From Bacteroidales bacterium UBA6397 (lineage in GTDB: Bacteria > Bacteroidota > Bacteroidia > Bacteroidales > UBA932), in contig DJQB01000018.1 in the NCBI GenBank assembly GCA_002439875.1, positions 1 to 64,000 on the forward strand: a stretch of 64,000 nucleotides of DNA, written 5' to 3'. A program made the position numbers and the translations under genes. The notes under the pieces were generated by a model that searched no databases, had not been told where the DNA came from, and was given only the letters and a program-made list of their open reading frames with translations. Of the stretch, positions 33,630-43,226 are shown piece by piece (the first letter of the stretch is position 1; every line of letters begins with the position of its first letter).

Positions 33630-34924
33630 TTCTTATTTCTTAAATCCACGAATTTAACCGGTTTACGGCTTTTTGCAGGAAAGAGGACTTTCTGGACATC
33701 ATCTTTCGGGCAGACCTCAACATTAGGGGCCACGCGAAGCCTTGAGCGGAACCTGTCCTTGAGATCCTTCACGACATCCACTCCCGGATCATGGACCAAC
33801 CCGACCTTCACGAGCACATCATCCGTCCCGGCCTCGGAATCCTGGACGTAAATGACATAGTTGGCTATGTAGTCCACATTGTCCAGCACATCATTGATGG
33901 CCGGCGGGTACAAGGTGGTGCCTTTGAGCTTGATCATATTGTTCTTGCGACCCACAAGCGGAGTGAGACGGTAGGAGTTCCTTCCGCACTTGCACTGCTC
34001 GACCTTCTTGGCGGCAATGTCTCCGGTACGGAAGCGCAGAAGCGGCATACCCTCCACTCCGAGGGTAGTGACTACAATCTCCCCCTCTTCTCCGTCAGGA
34101 ACCGGAAGATTGTCCTCTCCAATGATCTCCACGATGATCAGTTCAGGATGCACATGTCCTCCCATGCCGTACTGGCACTCGGAGAAAGTGGCGCCCATCT
34201 CGGTTGATGAATATGTCGCATACAGATCCACGTCCCATTTCTCCTTTATCTTCGAGCCCAGCAGGTTTAGCGAAAAGTCCTGGTTTCTAAGTCCCTCTCC
34301 AATTCCGATGATTCTCTTTACGCTCGAGTTGCGATAATCGATCCCGTGATCTTCAGCGTACTGGATAAGGCGAAGAATAAATGAAGGAACACACATGACC
34401 GTGTCCGGCTTGATGCGCTGGATAGTGTCCCATTGAAGTTCAGGGACACCATTGCCCACACGGATGATTCCGGCGCCCAACTCCCTGATGCCAAGGAAAT
34501 AGGCAAGCCCGGCCATAAAGCGCTTATCTATGGTGGTCATAAGTTGGACAACGTTGCCCGGGTGCACTCCGGCGCACTCAAATGACTTCTTTTCGTTGTA
34601 CGCAAGCCTCTGGAGATCCTTTTCCGTGCAGCAGAACGTGACCGGATCACCAAGTGTGCCTGAAGTGGTGATGTAGTCAATCACCTTGTCCCTTGGGACA
34701 CACAGAAAGTCCTCATTGTAGAGCTGAAGATCTTTCTTCTCCGTGAACGGAATCTTTACAAGGTCTTCAATATGGCGAATGGCGGAGACATCTATCCCGA
34801 AACGGGAAAACATCCTTTGATAATATGGCGAATTGGCCGCCAGATAGTCCAGAGCCTCGCGCATTTTTCCCTCCTGAAAGTCTTTGATGGCCTCCACTGA
34901 CCGGAATTCAATATCCTCTGTCAT
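33626..34924 (-). CDS. Adenylate-forming ligase (PaaK-like)
   Basis: 432 residues, phenylacetate-CoA-ligase type. The ATP loop is ITTSGTLGDPV, YSSTEMGATF is the A5-like motif, and the GMPLLRFRTGDIA block is the A7-like motif. In aryl-polyene clusters a ligase of this type loads the aromatic starter made by the ammonia-lyase onto CoA or ACP; that role is inferred. It heads the left-hand block of the cluster, with its own promoter. Confidence 0.82.
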   Translation of the reverse strand: MTEDIEFRSVEAIKDFQEGKMREALDYLAANSPYYQRMFSRFGIDVSAIRHIEDLVKIPFTEKKDLQLYNEDFLCVPRDKVIDYITTSGTLGDPVTFCCTEKDLQRLAYNEKKSFECAGVHPGNVVQLMTTIDKRFMAGLAYFLGIRELGAGIIRVGNGVPELQWDTIQRIKPDTVMCVPSFILRLIQYAEDHGIDYRNSSVKRIIGIGEGLRNQDFSLNLLGSKIKEKWDVDLYATYSSTEMGATFSECQYGMGGHVHPELIIVEIIGEDNLPVPDGEEGEIVVTTLGVEGMPLLRFRTGDIAAKKVEQCKCGRNSYRLTPLVGRKNNMIKLKGTTLYPPAINDVLDNVDYIANYVIYVQDSEAGTDDVLVKVGLVHDPGVDVVKDLKDRFRSRLRVAPNVEVCPKDDVQKVLFPAKSRKPVKFVDLRNKK

Positions 34925-34955
34925 CTCGATAATTTCTGAAAGTCGATTAATCTTG

Positions 34956-34986
34956 CGAAATTAGGCAAAAAGAGCGGTTAATCAAA
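34956..34986 (-). promoter_or_regulatory. Promoter of the left cluster block
   Basis: On the minus strand TTTG (34983-34986), a 19-bp spacer, then TAATTTCG (34956-34963), one base off TAnnTTTG. Ideal spacing, 31 bp before the ligase ATG. It lets this block be expressed despite the restriction-modification insert. Confidence 0.6.
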
Positions 34987-35006
34987 ATCTTATGATCGCC
35001 ACTATC

Positions 35007-35536
35007 TCACGTCAAGGTATAAACCTTGTTAAGGTGGGCTATCACCAATGTCGTTGCGAATTTACGAAACGCTTTCATCTCAAAGTTGGTTAGAAGCATC
35101 CGGAAGGCACATTTTAATGAAAATCTTCTGCCATTGACATCGAGTTTTTCAGCCCGATCCAGCATTTGTGGGCATAGACACATCAAATGGCTGAAAGTGT
35201 TTTGTAAAATGTTGACCAAAATCCAGAGCTTCTTGTACCGAAGGAGAGCCTTAGGCCATATAGTACACAGGAAGGTCTTTCGGCGCACGTTTCTGACCAG
35301 CGAAATCCAATGTGCCGCCTCAGTTGACATCGCCCTGGCATTCTTTCAATGGTGTCGACTTAACCCTCTACGCCTGTCTCTCCAAGATCACCGGCACCTA
35401 CGGCAAACGCACAACCCAACCGAACCTCTTAACATTCATCACAGCCAGAGCATCCGCCGATCGCCGCATCAAGAAATGGATTGATACCGGCAATATCGAG
35501 AGAATTGAGTCCGGGAAGTATAGAAAGTTGTCCTAA
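35007..35536. other. Decayed ORFs at the edge of the restriction-modification insert
   Basis: A minus-strand frame (35007-35330) ends ATTLVIAHLNKVYTLT and has a basic Phe/Leu-rich character like the tail of a transposase. A plus-strand frame (35312-35536) reads GVDLTLYACLSKITGTYG and ends RIESGKYRKLS, like the tail of a longer protein. Neither is recognised or complete. The likely meaning is debris of mobile or accessory genes. The rest of 34990-35700 shows only the methyltransferase promoter. Confidence 0.35.
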
Positions 35537-35644
35537 GGGGAAATAATCCTATGGCAAGTAGGCAAAAATCGGCCTTGTATATATCTGGAACCTATATTTT
35601 TAGATAAATTTTACCCGGATGTTTATTTGTATGTTTATATTTAT

Positions 35645-35652
35645 TAACTTTG
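35645..35652 (+). promoter_or_regulatory. -7 box of the MvaI-type methyltransferase gene
   Basis: TAACTTTG, an exact TAnnTTTG match, with TTTA 19 bp upstream as a possible -33. It lies 55 bp before the ATG in an AT-rich leader. Confidence 0.5.
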
Positions 35653-35706
35653 TAATCATACAGAGAGGATTAAGCCTCTATTATAAGGAATTATAAGGAT
35701 TGTCAT

Positions 35707-37590
35707 ATGGCAGAGAAGAAAGAATTTCTGGAAGGGAGGAAAGCCGTTACCTTTTTGGACTTGTTTGCGGGCGCCGGCGGCATAAGCGAGGGGTTTATGC
35801 AGGCCTACACTGATGACAAGTACTATGATTTCATATTGGCGAGCGACATAAATGAAAACTGCGAGCTGACGCATCGCGTCAGATATAACGAGGAACTTGG
35901 CCTTAAAACCAGATTTCTCACTGAAGACATCATGTCTGAGACATTCCTTTCAGACTTGAAAAAGACGATAGGCCGAACATCTATTGATGTTGTGACGGGA
36001 GGCCCGAGTTGTCAGTCATTCTCCCTTTCCGGCCGTCGTCGTAAATATGACAAAAGGGACAACTTGTTTGAGCATTACCTGAAAGTGATTTCGGAACTTC
36101 GTCCGAAGTATTTTGTAATGGAGAATGTCAAAGGGATATTGACAAAGGACAAAGGCAGATTCAAGGACGAGATTATGAGAAGAATCCGTTCAATCATAGA
36201 CCATAAGCAAGTTTCCCAATTATATTGCTATCTAAATGAGATGTTGGGACGAACCGCCACATCATTTGAGAAAAACTGCTTTATGCTCAAAGTTCGCTTG
36301 GAGATAGAAGATGACTCCAAAACTATTTCACTTATTGAGGAGTATTTTCTGATTCTCGAAGAACGGTTCAAAGAACTTACCAGAAATATTGACTACCGGA
36401 TAAGCAAATCAGACTCACAGATCAGCACTATACGCCACGGTCTCAACCTGCTCAAACGCAATAATGAACGTCGTAAAATCCAAAACGCCATCATACAAGA
36501 GAAGGCTTTCTGTAATATTGACAACGATGCTTTCGTCCATCAGATGAATGACTTCGTCGAGTCTCTTGAAGATGATACCATAATCGGGAAAATTCTTCTA
36601 TCTATAGATAATGTGAAGGAGTTCGGTGCATTCCGTGAAAAGGTTGAATCATTCAAGTCTATGATTGGCTTGTATGCGATGACACTTGATGAGAGTTTTG
36701 ACGCATTAAGAGCTTATGCCCAAAAAGATGGTACTGAGAGTGAGTTTGAAAAGATACTTGACGGTATTCGCTTGTATAGGATAGAAAAGCCTATAGTTGT
36801 ACTGTCATCAGACTATGGTGTTCCGCAAAACAGAGAACGTGTTCTGTTCATAGGATGCCGCAATGACCAAAAACTGATTACGGAAATCCCGGCTACAGTC
36901 GCCCCTGATGAGAAAGTAACTATATATGAAGCTATTTCAGATCTTGACTTCATCGGCAACGGTGAGACAAAAACTGAATATGGCAAAACTAGGAGGAATA
37001 AAGAACTTGACCCATTAATTCGCCGCAGAGCCATTGACGGCCCAACCGACACGGAATCAGAACGTCACACCTTTGCTGAGTGGTCACGGATTGGGCGCTT
37101 GCAACATCGGTTTATTTTTGAGTGTAAGCCCTTTTATGTCAAGACATCAGAAGAACTTGGAAATCCTATGTTCCACATTGAGCAGGAATTATTTAATCAC
37201 CAAACAAGTTCACAGAACACTGATGTCAAAAAGCGTCTGGAAATCATCGCAAAGCACGGAGATTACGATGATGCGTGCAAGATTGAATTAAAGAAGAAAA
37301 ATCTGGAGTCCAACAAGCGTAACTATACTGTACTTAATCCTAAAGGACAAAGTCCTACCGTCGTGACAATGCCGGATGATTTTATCCATTACTCTCGATT
37401 CCGAGCGATGACGGTACGTGAAATGGCAAGACTTCAATCTTTTGATGATTCTTTTGTGTTTCAGGGGAAAAGACAGACCGGAGGAGACAAAAGAAAGTCG
37501 GAGATACCTCAATACACCCTTGTGGGAAATGCCGTTCCTCCGCTTATGGCAAGGGCAATCGGAAACGCGATTCTAAAAGTTATAAGGTAG
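35707..37590 (+). CDS. DNA (cytosine-5)-methyltransferase with large insert
   Basis: 627 residues, much longer than usual (about 330-450). Motif I is VTFLDLFAGAGGISEGF, motif IV is GGPSCQSFS (PSCQ instead of the standard PPCQ, catalytic Cys kept), motif VI ENVKGI, motif VIII PQNRERVLFIG, motif X LVGNAVPPLMARAIG. About 200 mostly helical residues (around 150-355) lie between motifs VI and VIII, where none are usual. It is paired with the MvaI/BcnI-like endonuclease 4 nt downstream. AT-richer than the flanking polyene genes, consistent with acquisition. Confidence 0.9.
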   Translation: MAEKKEFLEGRKAVTFLDLFAGAGGISEGFMQAYTDDKYYDFILASDINENCELTHRVRYNEELGLKTRFLTEDIMSETFLSDLKKTIGRTSIDVVTGGPSCQSFSLSGRRRKYDKRDNLFEHYLKVISELRPKYFVMENVKGILTKDKGRFKDEIMRRIRSIIDHKQVSQLYCYLNEMLGRTATSFEKNCFMLKVRLEIEDDSKTISLIEEYFLILEERFKELTRNIDYRISKSDSQISTIRHGLNLLKRNNERRKIQNAIIQEKAFCNIDNDAFVHQMNDFVESLEDDTIIGKILLSIDNVKEFGAFREKVESFKSMIGLYAMTLDESFDALRAYAQKDGTESEFEKILDGIRLYRIEKPIVVLSSDYGVPQNRERVLFIGCRNDQKLITEIPATVAPDEKVTIYEAISDLDFIGNGETKTEYGKTRRNKELDPLIRRRAIDGPTDTESERHTFAEWSRIGRLQHRFIFECKPFYVKTSEELGNPMFHIEQELFNHQTSSQNTDVKKRLEIIAKHGDYDDACKIELKKKNLESNKRNYTVLNPKGQSPTVVTMPDDFIHYSRFRAMTVREMARLQSFDDSFVFQGKRQTGGDKRKSEIPQYTLVGNAVPPLMARAIGNAILKVIR

Positions 37591-37594
37591 GCCT

Positions 37595-38824
37595 ATGATA
37601 CATATGCGCTCTTTTACTCCGTTCGAGAAGCGGAATATGGAATATCTGGTGAATCATAATGTGAAATTCACTCAGGTACAGATTACCGCGACAGGGTTGA
37701 AGAAATCCATCCTTGACGCCACGACTCCGATGAGAACATATTTCAAGGAGAATAATGTGCACGACTATGAACTTCAGTCTAAAGGACAGGAGCATAAGGT
37801 CACTATTCAAACACATATTCTGACCTCATTCGGAAGCATTGCGACTCAAACCTCCTTTTATCGTCCGGAGACCAAAGACGGGGATCCGCGTCTTTGGATT
37901 TACAGGCTGAAAGAAACAACAGAAGCAGATGATATCCACGTTATTATAGCAATGAATCCGAATGATCTGTATGTAATAAACATCACAAAGGTCGATATTG
38001 TCAAGTGCTGCGAGACATCTATAGAGAATCCTGTCAGGGACTTGGTTCACACTCTTTCTGATAGTGCAGATCAGGTGTCGGAAGAACTGCTCTCCCTTTT
38101 GATGGAATATCAGAATCGATGGATTGATACAGATTTGAATGCAGACACTGCAATCGGGCGTCAAGTTGAAGCCCTATTGGGTATTGATATGAACGATTCC
38201 CCACTTCCCGATTACAAAGGAATAGAACTGAAAAGTTTTAGAAGTCAGCGTCCAAGCATCCGCAAGAATCTGTTTTGCAAGGTTCCAGACTGGGATATAA
38301 GCCATCTGAAAAGCGGAGCTGAGATTGTTGATAAATATGGCTATCTGTCAGGAGGAATCAAGTCATATAGGAATACTTTAAGATGCAGTGCCCCTAACAC
38401 TCAGAACTTGAGATTGAACATGAACTATCCTGACAATCTTCTGGAAATTGAAGAAGATGAGATTCGGGGAAATGACCAATTCAAGAAAGTAGCGGATGTG
38501 GCCGTATGGAGACTTCAGACATTACACCATTGCCTTCTGACAAAGCATCACGAGACATTCTGGATAGAGGTTGATACCCGTATGGGAGATAAAGGTCAAG
38601 AGCAGTTTATGTTCAATAAAATCGAGCATACTAGAAATCCGATAGTCTCCCAATTTGATATTCTCTTGGAACAAAGCATAATTACAGTTGACCTGCTTTT
38701 GGGCCGTCCGAAAGTCGATGCCATAAGCGGCAAGCCAAAGAAAGGTGGTGATGCGGTCAGTTTCAAGATAAAGAGAAATGCCTCCGGCTTGCTGTTCCCT
38801 GATAGTGTGACATATAAGTTCTGA
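37595..38824 (+). CDS. MvaI/BcnI-family restriction endonuclease
   Basis: 409 residues. The stretch IGRQVEALLGIDMNDS then PLPDYKGIELKSFRS is the active-site region of the MvaI/BcnI family (Glu, Asp and E-x-K). MvaI cuts CCWGG and BcnI CCSGG, so a CC-N-GG or related site is expected; the exact site cannot be read. A segment of ~150 residues precedes the nuclease domain. Partner of the methyltransferase just upstream. The pair lies on the opposite strand in the middle of the polyene cluster. Confidence 0.8.
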   Translation: MIHMRSFTPFEKRNMEYLVNHNVKFTQVQITATGLKKSILDATTPMRTYFKENNVHDYELQSKGQEHKVTIQTHILTSFGSIATQTSFYRPETKDGDPRLWIYRLKETTEADDIHVIIAMNPNDLYVINITKVDIVKCCETSIENPVRDLVHTLSDSADQVSEELLSLLMEYQNRWIDTDLNADTAIGRQVEALLGIDMNDSPLPDYKGIELKSFRSQRPSIRKNLFCKVPDWDISHLKSGAEIVDKYGYLSGGIKSYRNTLRCSAPNTQNLRLNMNYPDNLLEIEEDEIRGNDQFKKVADVAVWRLQTLHHCLLTKHHETFWIEVDTRMGDKGQEQFMFNKIEHTRNPIVSQFDILLEQSIITVDLLLGRPKVDAISGKPKKGGDAVSFKIKRNASGLLFPDSVTYKF

Positions 38825-38926
38825 TTAGAATAGGCCACGGTCTTGTATAGATGGTTACAATCAATTGACAGCGTCCCGTCAACAATCGTTATCTACACAT
38901 CCGCTGTGATGCCGAAATACTCGCCC

Positions 38927-39745
38927 CTATCGGCAGAGCGGAACCGGAAGACTATCAAACCAGTCCAGGAAGAGGGGAAACCAGTCGGCCTGGGTGGAGG
39001 AGACGCCGAAGCCGTGGCCGCCGGAGGGGAACTGAATATACTTGTGGGGGATTCGGGATGCTGTCAGGGCGTGGTCCATCACCACGGAATTGCGGTAGTC
39101 AACGGTAGGGTCATCAAGACAGTTCACCAGGAACACCGGCGGCATGTCCGACGGGATGTCCAATTCCATAGAGAGCTTACGCCTAAGGGAAGAATCTTTC
39201 CGGTGTCCACCTAGCAATGCCGTCCGGGAGCGTTTGTGGACGATGGTCTCATCGGTCATCGTGACGACCGGATAGACGGAGACGATGAATGACGGATGCG
39301 AGGATATTCCCTTATCCTCAATCGTTTCCTCGCCGCTGTTCAGAACGAGGTGGCCGCCGGCCGAAAAGCCCATCACCCCGACCTTTGAAGGGTCTATGGA
39401 ATATTCGGAAGCCTTCCGCCGCACTTCCAGCACCGCGTTTCTAAGGTCATCCAACGCATCGGGATAATGATTCTGAGGGACTGCAATATTCCCGAAAAGG
39501 AAGTATCTCGTGCCGGCGTGGCGGTAGTGAAGGACAAAGGCCGTGAATCCGGCATCAGCCAGTTTCCGCGCCACTTCCGTTCCTTCGGTCTTTTTGGAAA
39601 GCCAATAGTAACTGCCTCCGGGACAGACAATCACGGCGGCACCGTTGGCCTTGTCTGGGTCAGGCAGGAACGCTGTCAGCTTGCGCGCATACGCGGAAAG
39701 GCCGAACATCAGCACGGTCATCAGTATCAGAATGGCTCGTCTCAT
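38927..39745 (-). CDS. Secreted alpha/beta hydrolase
   Basis: 272 residues with an N-terminal signal-like segment (MRRAILILMTVLMFGLSAYA) and an esterase fold: oxyanion region VIVCPGGSYYW, nucleophile GFSAGG, Asp in NCLDDPTVDY and His in PSGGHGFG. This is the acetylxylan-esterase-like family frequent in Bacteroidota. The start overlaps the exporter stop (ATGA), so it belongs to the polyene operon and may trim or deacylate the product in the periplasm. It is the last gene before the restriction-modification insert. Confidence 0.82.
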   Translation of the reverse strand: MRRAILILMTVLMFGLSAYARKLTAFLPDPDKANGAAVIVCPGGSYYWLSKKTEGTEVARKLADAGFTAFVLHYRHAGTRYFLFGNIAVPQNHYPDALDDLRNAVLEVRRKASEYSIDPSKVGVMGFSAGGHLVLNSGEETIEDKGISSHPSFIVSVYPVVTMTDETIVHKRSRTALLGGHRKDSSLRRKLSMELDIPSDMPPVFLVNCLDDPTVDYRNSVVMDHALTASRIPHKYIQFPSGGHGFGVSSTQADWFPLFLDWFDSLPVPLCR

Positions 39746-42700
39746 GACTCCAAGTGGAAATGGATATTATCGGGTAGGCACGAGATATTCGATGCCAGCA
39801 TGACGTTATCCTCATTTTTGTCGTAGGCATCCACCTGAATCTCCGGGTGCATCAAGGCGAATATCAAGGCATACTCACCCTGACCGCAGTCATGGATCTC
39901 AAAATGATTACCGGAAGGCGTCTCAAACAAGAATCCGGCATCTTTCACACGAGAGAGTGCCTTGCGGCAGCGGGATTCCACATCTGCTCCTTTGTAGAGG
40001 CACTTATACTTGACGTAAACTGAAAGATATTCAGGAGTTTCCAATTCGCGGCGGAGTTCAGCATAGCGGCTGACGAATAGACGGCGGCACTCCCTGGTCA
40101 TCATCCGATAGTCTTTGGAGCAAGGAATCCTCGAACCCACCTCAACGTGAACACTCCCCTCGCGGAGCATGAAATCCGTCTTCGGAAGCACGTCATAGGC
40201 ACCGTGAATATACATAGGAGTGATGTCAAGTCCGAGTTCAGCCGCGACATAGAACGCCCCCTTGTGGAAGCGGCCTATCTTGCCGTCAACTGTCCTCGTC
40301 CCTTCCGGGAAAATGACCAATGAATATCCTTGAGCGACCAAAGCGCGGATCTTATAAAGTTGAGCCTCAACCCCGTCATTCACTGGAATATAATCGGCCT
40401 TGCGAATTACATAGCCGTAGATAGGATTCTCCCACACCCATTCGTTCGTGAAGAATATCAACTTGGGATTCAAGGCCATAAGGCAGATCAGATCCAGATG
40501 CGACTGATGGTTGGCGATGATCACGGAAGGCTTGCCGAGATCGCACTCTCCGGCCTGCGTGAACCGGACTCCCGGCACGCGCCTCAACAGGAAGCGGGAC
40601 ATCCTTTGGATGAACTGATGGTATTTCAGTTTGCTCTCCTCAGAATCGCCTCTGAAAAGGAAATGGAGGAAAGTGTAAGGGTAGGCGAACAGGAACATCA
40701 GCAGCACATAGCCGACAAGAGCGTAGATTGAATATGCCAACCTTTTCAAAGTCAAAGGAATGTCCCGTTTGACTCCGTTCTTCTCCGTCAGCCATCTGAA
40801 CATCACCGGAGGCAGGTAGTACGCCATCACCACAACGATGAACATTCCGATCACGGTCACCTCACCGAGCGAACGCATCGCGGGATGCTTGGCCAGAACC
40901 AAGGCTCCGATGCCGATGAACATTATCACGGCCGAATGGAACACGCTGTTCTTGTAGGTGGCAAGGCGTTTCTTCCCGTAGGCATATTCATAGACAAGCC
41001 CTTCGGTGATGAAGATCGTGTAGTCGTCGCCTTGCCCGAAGATGAATGTGGCGAGGATGATGTTGACGATGTTGAAGCGGATGTCCAGAAGACCCATCAG
41101 TCCAAGAATCCAGAACCAGCTGACCGCCAGCGGGAAGAAGGACAGAAGTCCTAACTCAAGGCGACGGAAGCTGAGACACAGGAAGATGAAGACCACAAGG
41201 CTGCAGATTGCCCCGATGTAGTCAAAACTCCCGGACAATACGGACACAAGGCGGTTGCTGATGTCGCCGGTGTCGAATACAAGCGTCCCGTCCATGCGCA
41301 GGGCATCCTTTATGGCGGAGCCTCTGGAAGCGTCCTTGAAGTAAACTTGATTGACAACCAGACATTTCCCGTCATCATTGAGGATATATGTGCCGCCGAA
41401 TGACTCCTTCAAAGGAGAATCATCTACGGGAGAGACTGAATATTCAGTGGTCAATAATTCCGTGAACGGGCTGAACGCCGACTCCGAGAATCCTTGCCTC
41501 CGGCTTTCGTCAGCCAATTCTTTCAGAAGCCTTTCCGCGCGGCCTCCAGCCCAGAAAGCATTCCATCTGGATATCCTTTCGGCCTGGGTTTTCTCCGACG
41601 GAGCGAAATTGCCGGCCCCTTTGACAAAGGCCACACTGCCTTTCAGAGAGTCCAGCCTCGCCAGCAGTTTGTCGTTCAGTTCAAGCGCGGTCTCCTGATC
41701 CCGGCCTTCGGCGATGGCGTAGATCTGGTTGTAGCCGGACTGCTCCAATCCGCTCTGAAGCATCTCCAGGTCACGTTTCTGGCTCTGGGTCATGTAGTTG
41801 ATGTTCCTCATGTCGGAATCGAACTCCGTCCGGCCGCTGAGGAGATACATCACAACCGTAACGGCCATCACGGCGGCAAGAAGCCAACCGTTAGAAGGAG
41901 CCTTGTCCTGAAGAATCCGTCCCAACTCAAGTGTGCCGCCGACATTTTTACGAGCCTTGGTGAAGACCGGCAGGAAGACAAGCACGAATATGATCGTTCC
42001 GGCCAGCATCAGCGAGCCGAACAGCCCCAGATCCTGCATCGCCACGGCATCCAGCCAGACAAGGCACAGGAAGGCGGCGATCGTGGTGATGTTGCCGATA
42101 AGCAGCGGCTCGACCATCTCCTTTAGGTTCTGCCTGGGACTCACACCCGATTTCAGACCGTCCATAAAATGCAGCGGATAGTTAACCGCTATGCCGATGA
42201 TCACGGAGGCGACTCCGATGACGATGATCGACATGCTGTCCCGGATCAGGGCGATGCCTCCGACGGCGAAAAGCCAGCCGAAAGTGATTGAAAGCACTAT
42301 CCAGAGGATGTCCGAGAAGCGTTTGTAGGTAAACACCAGCAGAAGACCGATCAGAAGCAGGGCCAGGGAGATGGCCAATATGCTGTCCTTCTTGATCTGT
42401 GTGGCGTTGGTCACGGCGATCAGTGGCGCGCCCACGGCGGACACGGAGACCTCAGGATACTCAGTCTCAAGTCTTTGTATGGCATCATCAACCAGATCGG
42501 CGACCTTGGAGTTCATCCCAGACTCGCTCGTGCCGTAAGGGGAGGTCAAAAATGCGAGTCCATGACCATCCTTTGTGAATATGCAGTCGTCGGCAATGTC
42601 GTAGTTCGAGTTGGCGGCGCTGGCTCTCAACCGCTGAAGCACAGATGTGAACAGATGCAGAGGATCCGTGCGGACATTGGCGACCATCGCGTCACCAGCA

Positions 42701-43194
42701 GGGAACAGCAGTGACTGTCGGTCTGCGGCAAGCTGCCCGGAGACATAGCCTTGAATATTCAGAAGTGAGTCTATGCGCTGATAGTCAGCCTCGGTCATGT
42801 ACAGAGGATAGCCGGAGGTAACATCATCCATAACCCCGAACGTCATTCCGCTGTCAACGGTGATCTGCCTTTGCGGAACCATGCCGGTGGAATCCACGGC
42901 GTCGAACACGTCCTCAAAATCGTGAATCGCCCCGGAGATCTCATCCTCTCCTGCCTCCGGGCCGTCTTTGGGCGAGAAAATCAGGATGATGTTGTTCTTT
43001 TTGCCAAGGGCGTTGTAGGCCTCGGAATATTTCGCGCTTTCCTCATCGCCAGGCAGGAATCCGGAGATGTCCTCCTCATAGTGAAGCCTTGAGGCGAGAA
43101 ACAGACAGAGACCCGCAAGCAGGACCGACAGCAGGGCCGCCAGCCATTTTCTTCCGTTTAGGAAGTCGTAGATCTTAAGGAAAAAGTCCGTCAC
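39742..43194 (-). CDS. MMPL/RND exporter fused to acyltransferase and methyltransferase-like domain
   Basis: 1150 residues in three parts. Residues 1 to about 830 form an MMPL-type RND transporter, with helices in two sets and large periplasmic loops. Residues about 866-1028 are a PlsC-type acyltransferase, with NHQSHLD at about 895-901 and FPEGTR at about 962-967. The last ~120 residues contain IHDCGQGEYALIFALMHPE and VDAYDKNEDNVMLAS, which look like motifs I and II of an SAM methyltransferase, but the domain stops early. It probably moves polyene lipid across the inner membrane and acylates it. Fused exporters of this kind occur in Bacteroidota aryl-polyene clusters; the third part is the unusual one. 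Confidence 0.82.
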   Translation of the reverse strand: MTDFFLKIYDFLNGRKWLAALLSVLLAGLCLFLASRLHYEEDISGFLPGDEESAKYSEAYNALGKKNNIILIFSPKDGPEAGEDEISGAIHDFEDVFDAVDSTGMVPQRQITVDSGMTFGVMDDVTSGYPLYMTEADYQRIDSLLNIQGYVSGQLAADRQSLLFPAGDAMVANVRTDPLHLFTSVLQRLRASAANSNYDIADDCIFTKDGHGLAFLTSPYGTSESGMNSKVADLVDDAIQRLETEYPEVSVSAVGAPLIAVTNATQIKKDSILAISLALLLIGLLLVFTYKRFSDILWIVLSITFGWLFAVGGIALIRDSMSIIVIGVASVIIGIAVNYPLHFMDGLKSGVSPRQNLKEMVEPLLIGNITTIAAFLCLVWLDAVAMQDLGLFGSLMLAGTIIFVLVFLPVFTKARKNVGGTLELGRILQDKAPSNGWLLAAVMAVTVVMYLLSGRTEFDSDMRNINYMTQSQKRDLEMLQSGLEQSGYNQIYAIAEGRDQETALELNDKLLARLDSLKGSVAFVKGAGNFAPSEKTQAERISRWNAFWAGGRAERLLKELADESRRQGFSESAFSPFTELLTTEYSVSPVDDSPLKESFGGTYILNDDGKCLVVNQVYFKDASRGSAIKDALRMDGTLVFDTGDISNRLVSVLSGSFDYIGAICSLVVFIFLCLSFRRLELGLLSFFPLAVSWFWILGLMGLLDIRFNIVNIILATFIFGQGDDYTIFITEGLVYEYAYGKKRLATYKNSVFHSAVIMFIGIGALVLAKHPAMRSLGEVTVIGMFIVVVMAYYLPPVMFRWLTEKNGVKRDIPLTLKRLAYSIYALVGYVLLMFLFAYPYTFLHFLFRGDSEESKLKYHQFIQRMSRFLLRRVPGVRFTQAGECDLGKPSVIIANHQSHLDLICLMALNPKLIFFTNEWVWENPIYGYVIRKADYIPVNDGVEAQLYKIRALVAQGYSLVIFPEGTRTVDGKIGRFHKGAFYVAAELGLDITPMYIHGAYDVLPKTDFMLREGSVHVEVGSRIPCSKDYRMMTRECRRLFVSRYAELRRELETPEYLSVYVKYKCLYKGADVESRCRKALSRVKDAGFLFETPSGNHFEIHDCGQGEYALIFALMHPEIQVDAYDKNEDNVMLASNISCLPDNIHFHLES

Positions 43195-43226
43195 GCCGCT
43201 TCTCTACAATAATCCTGCGAAGATAC

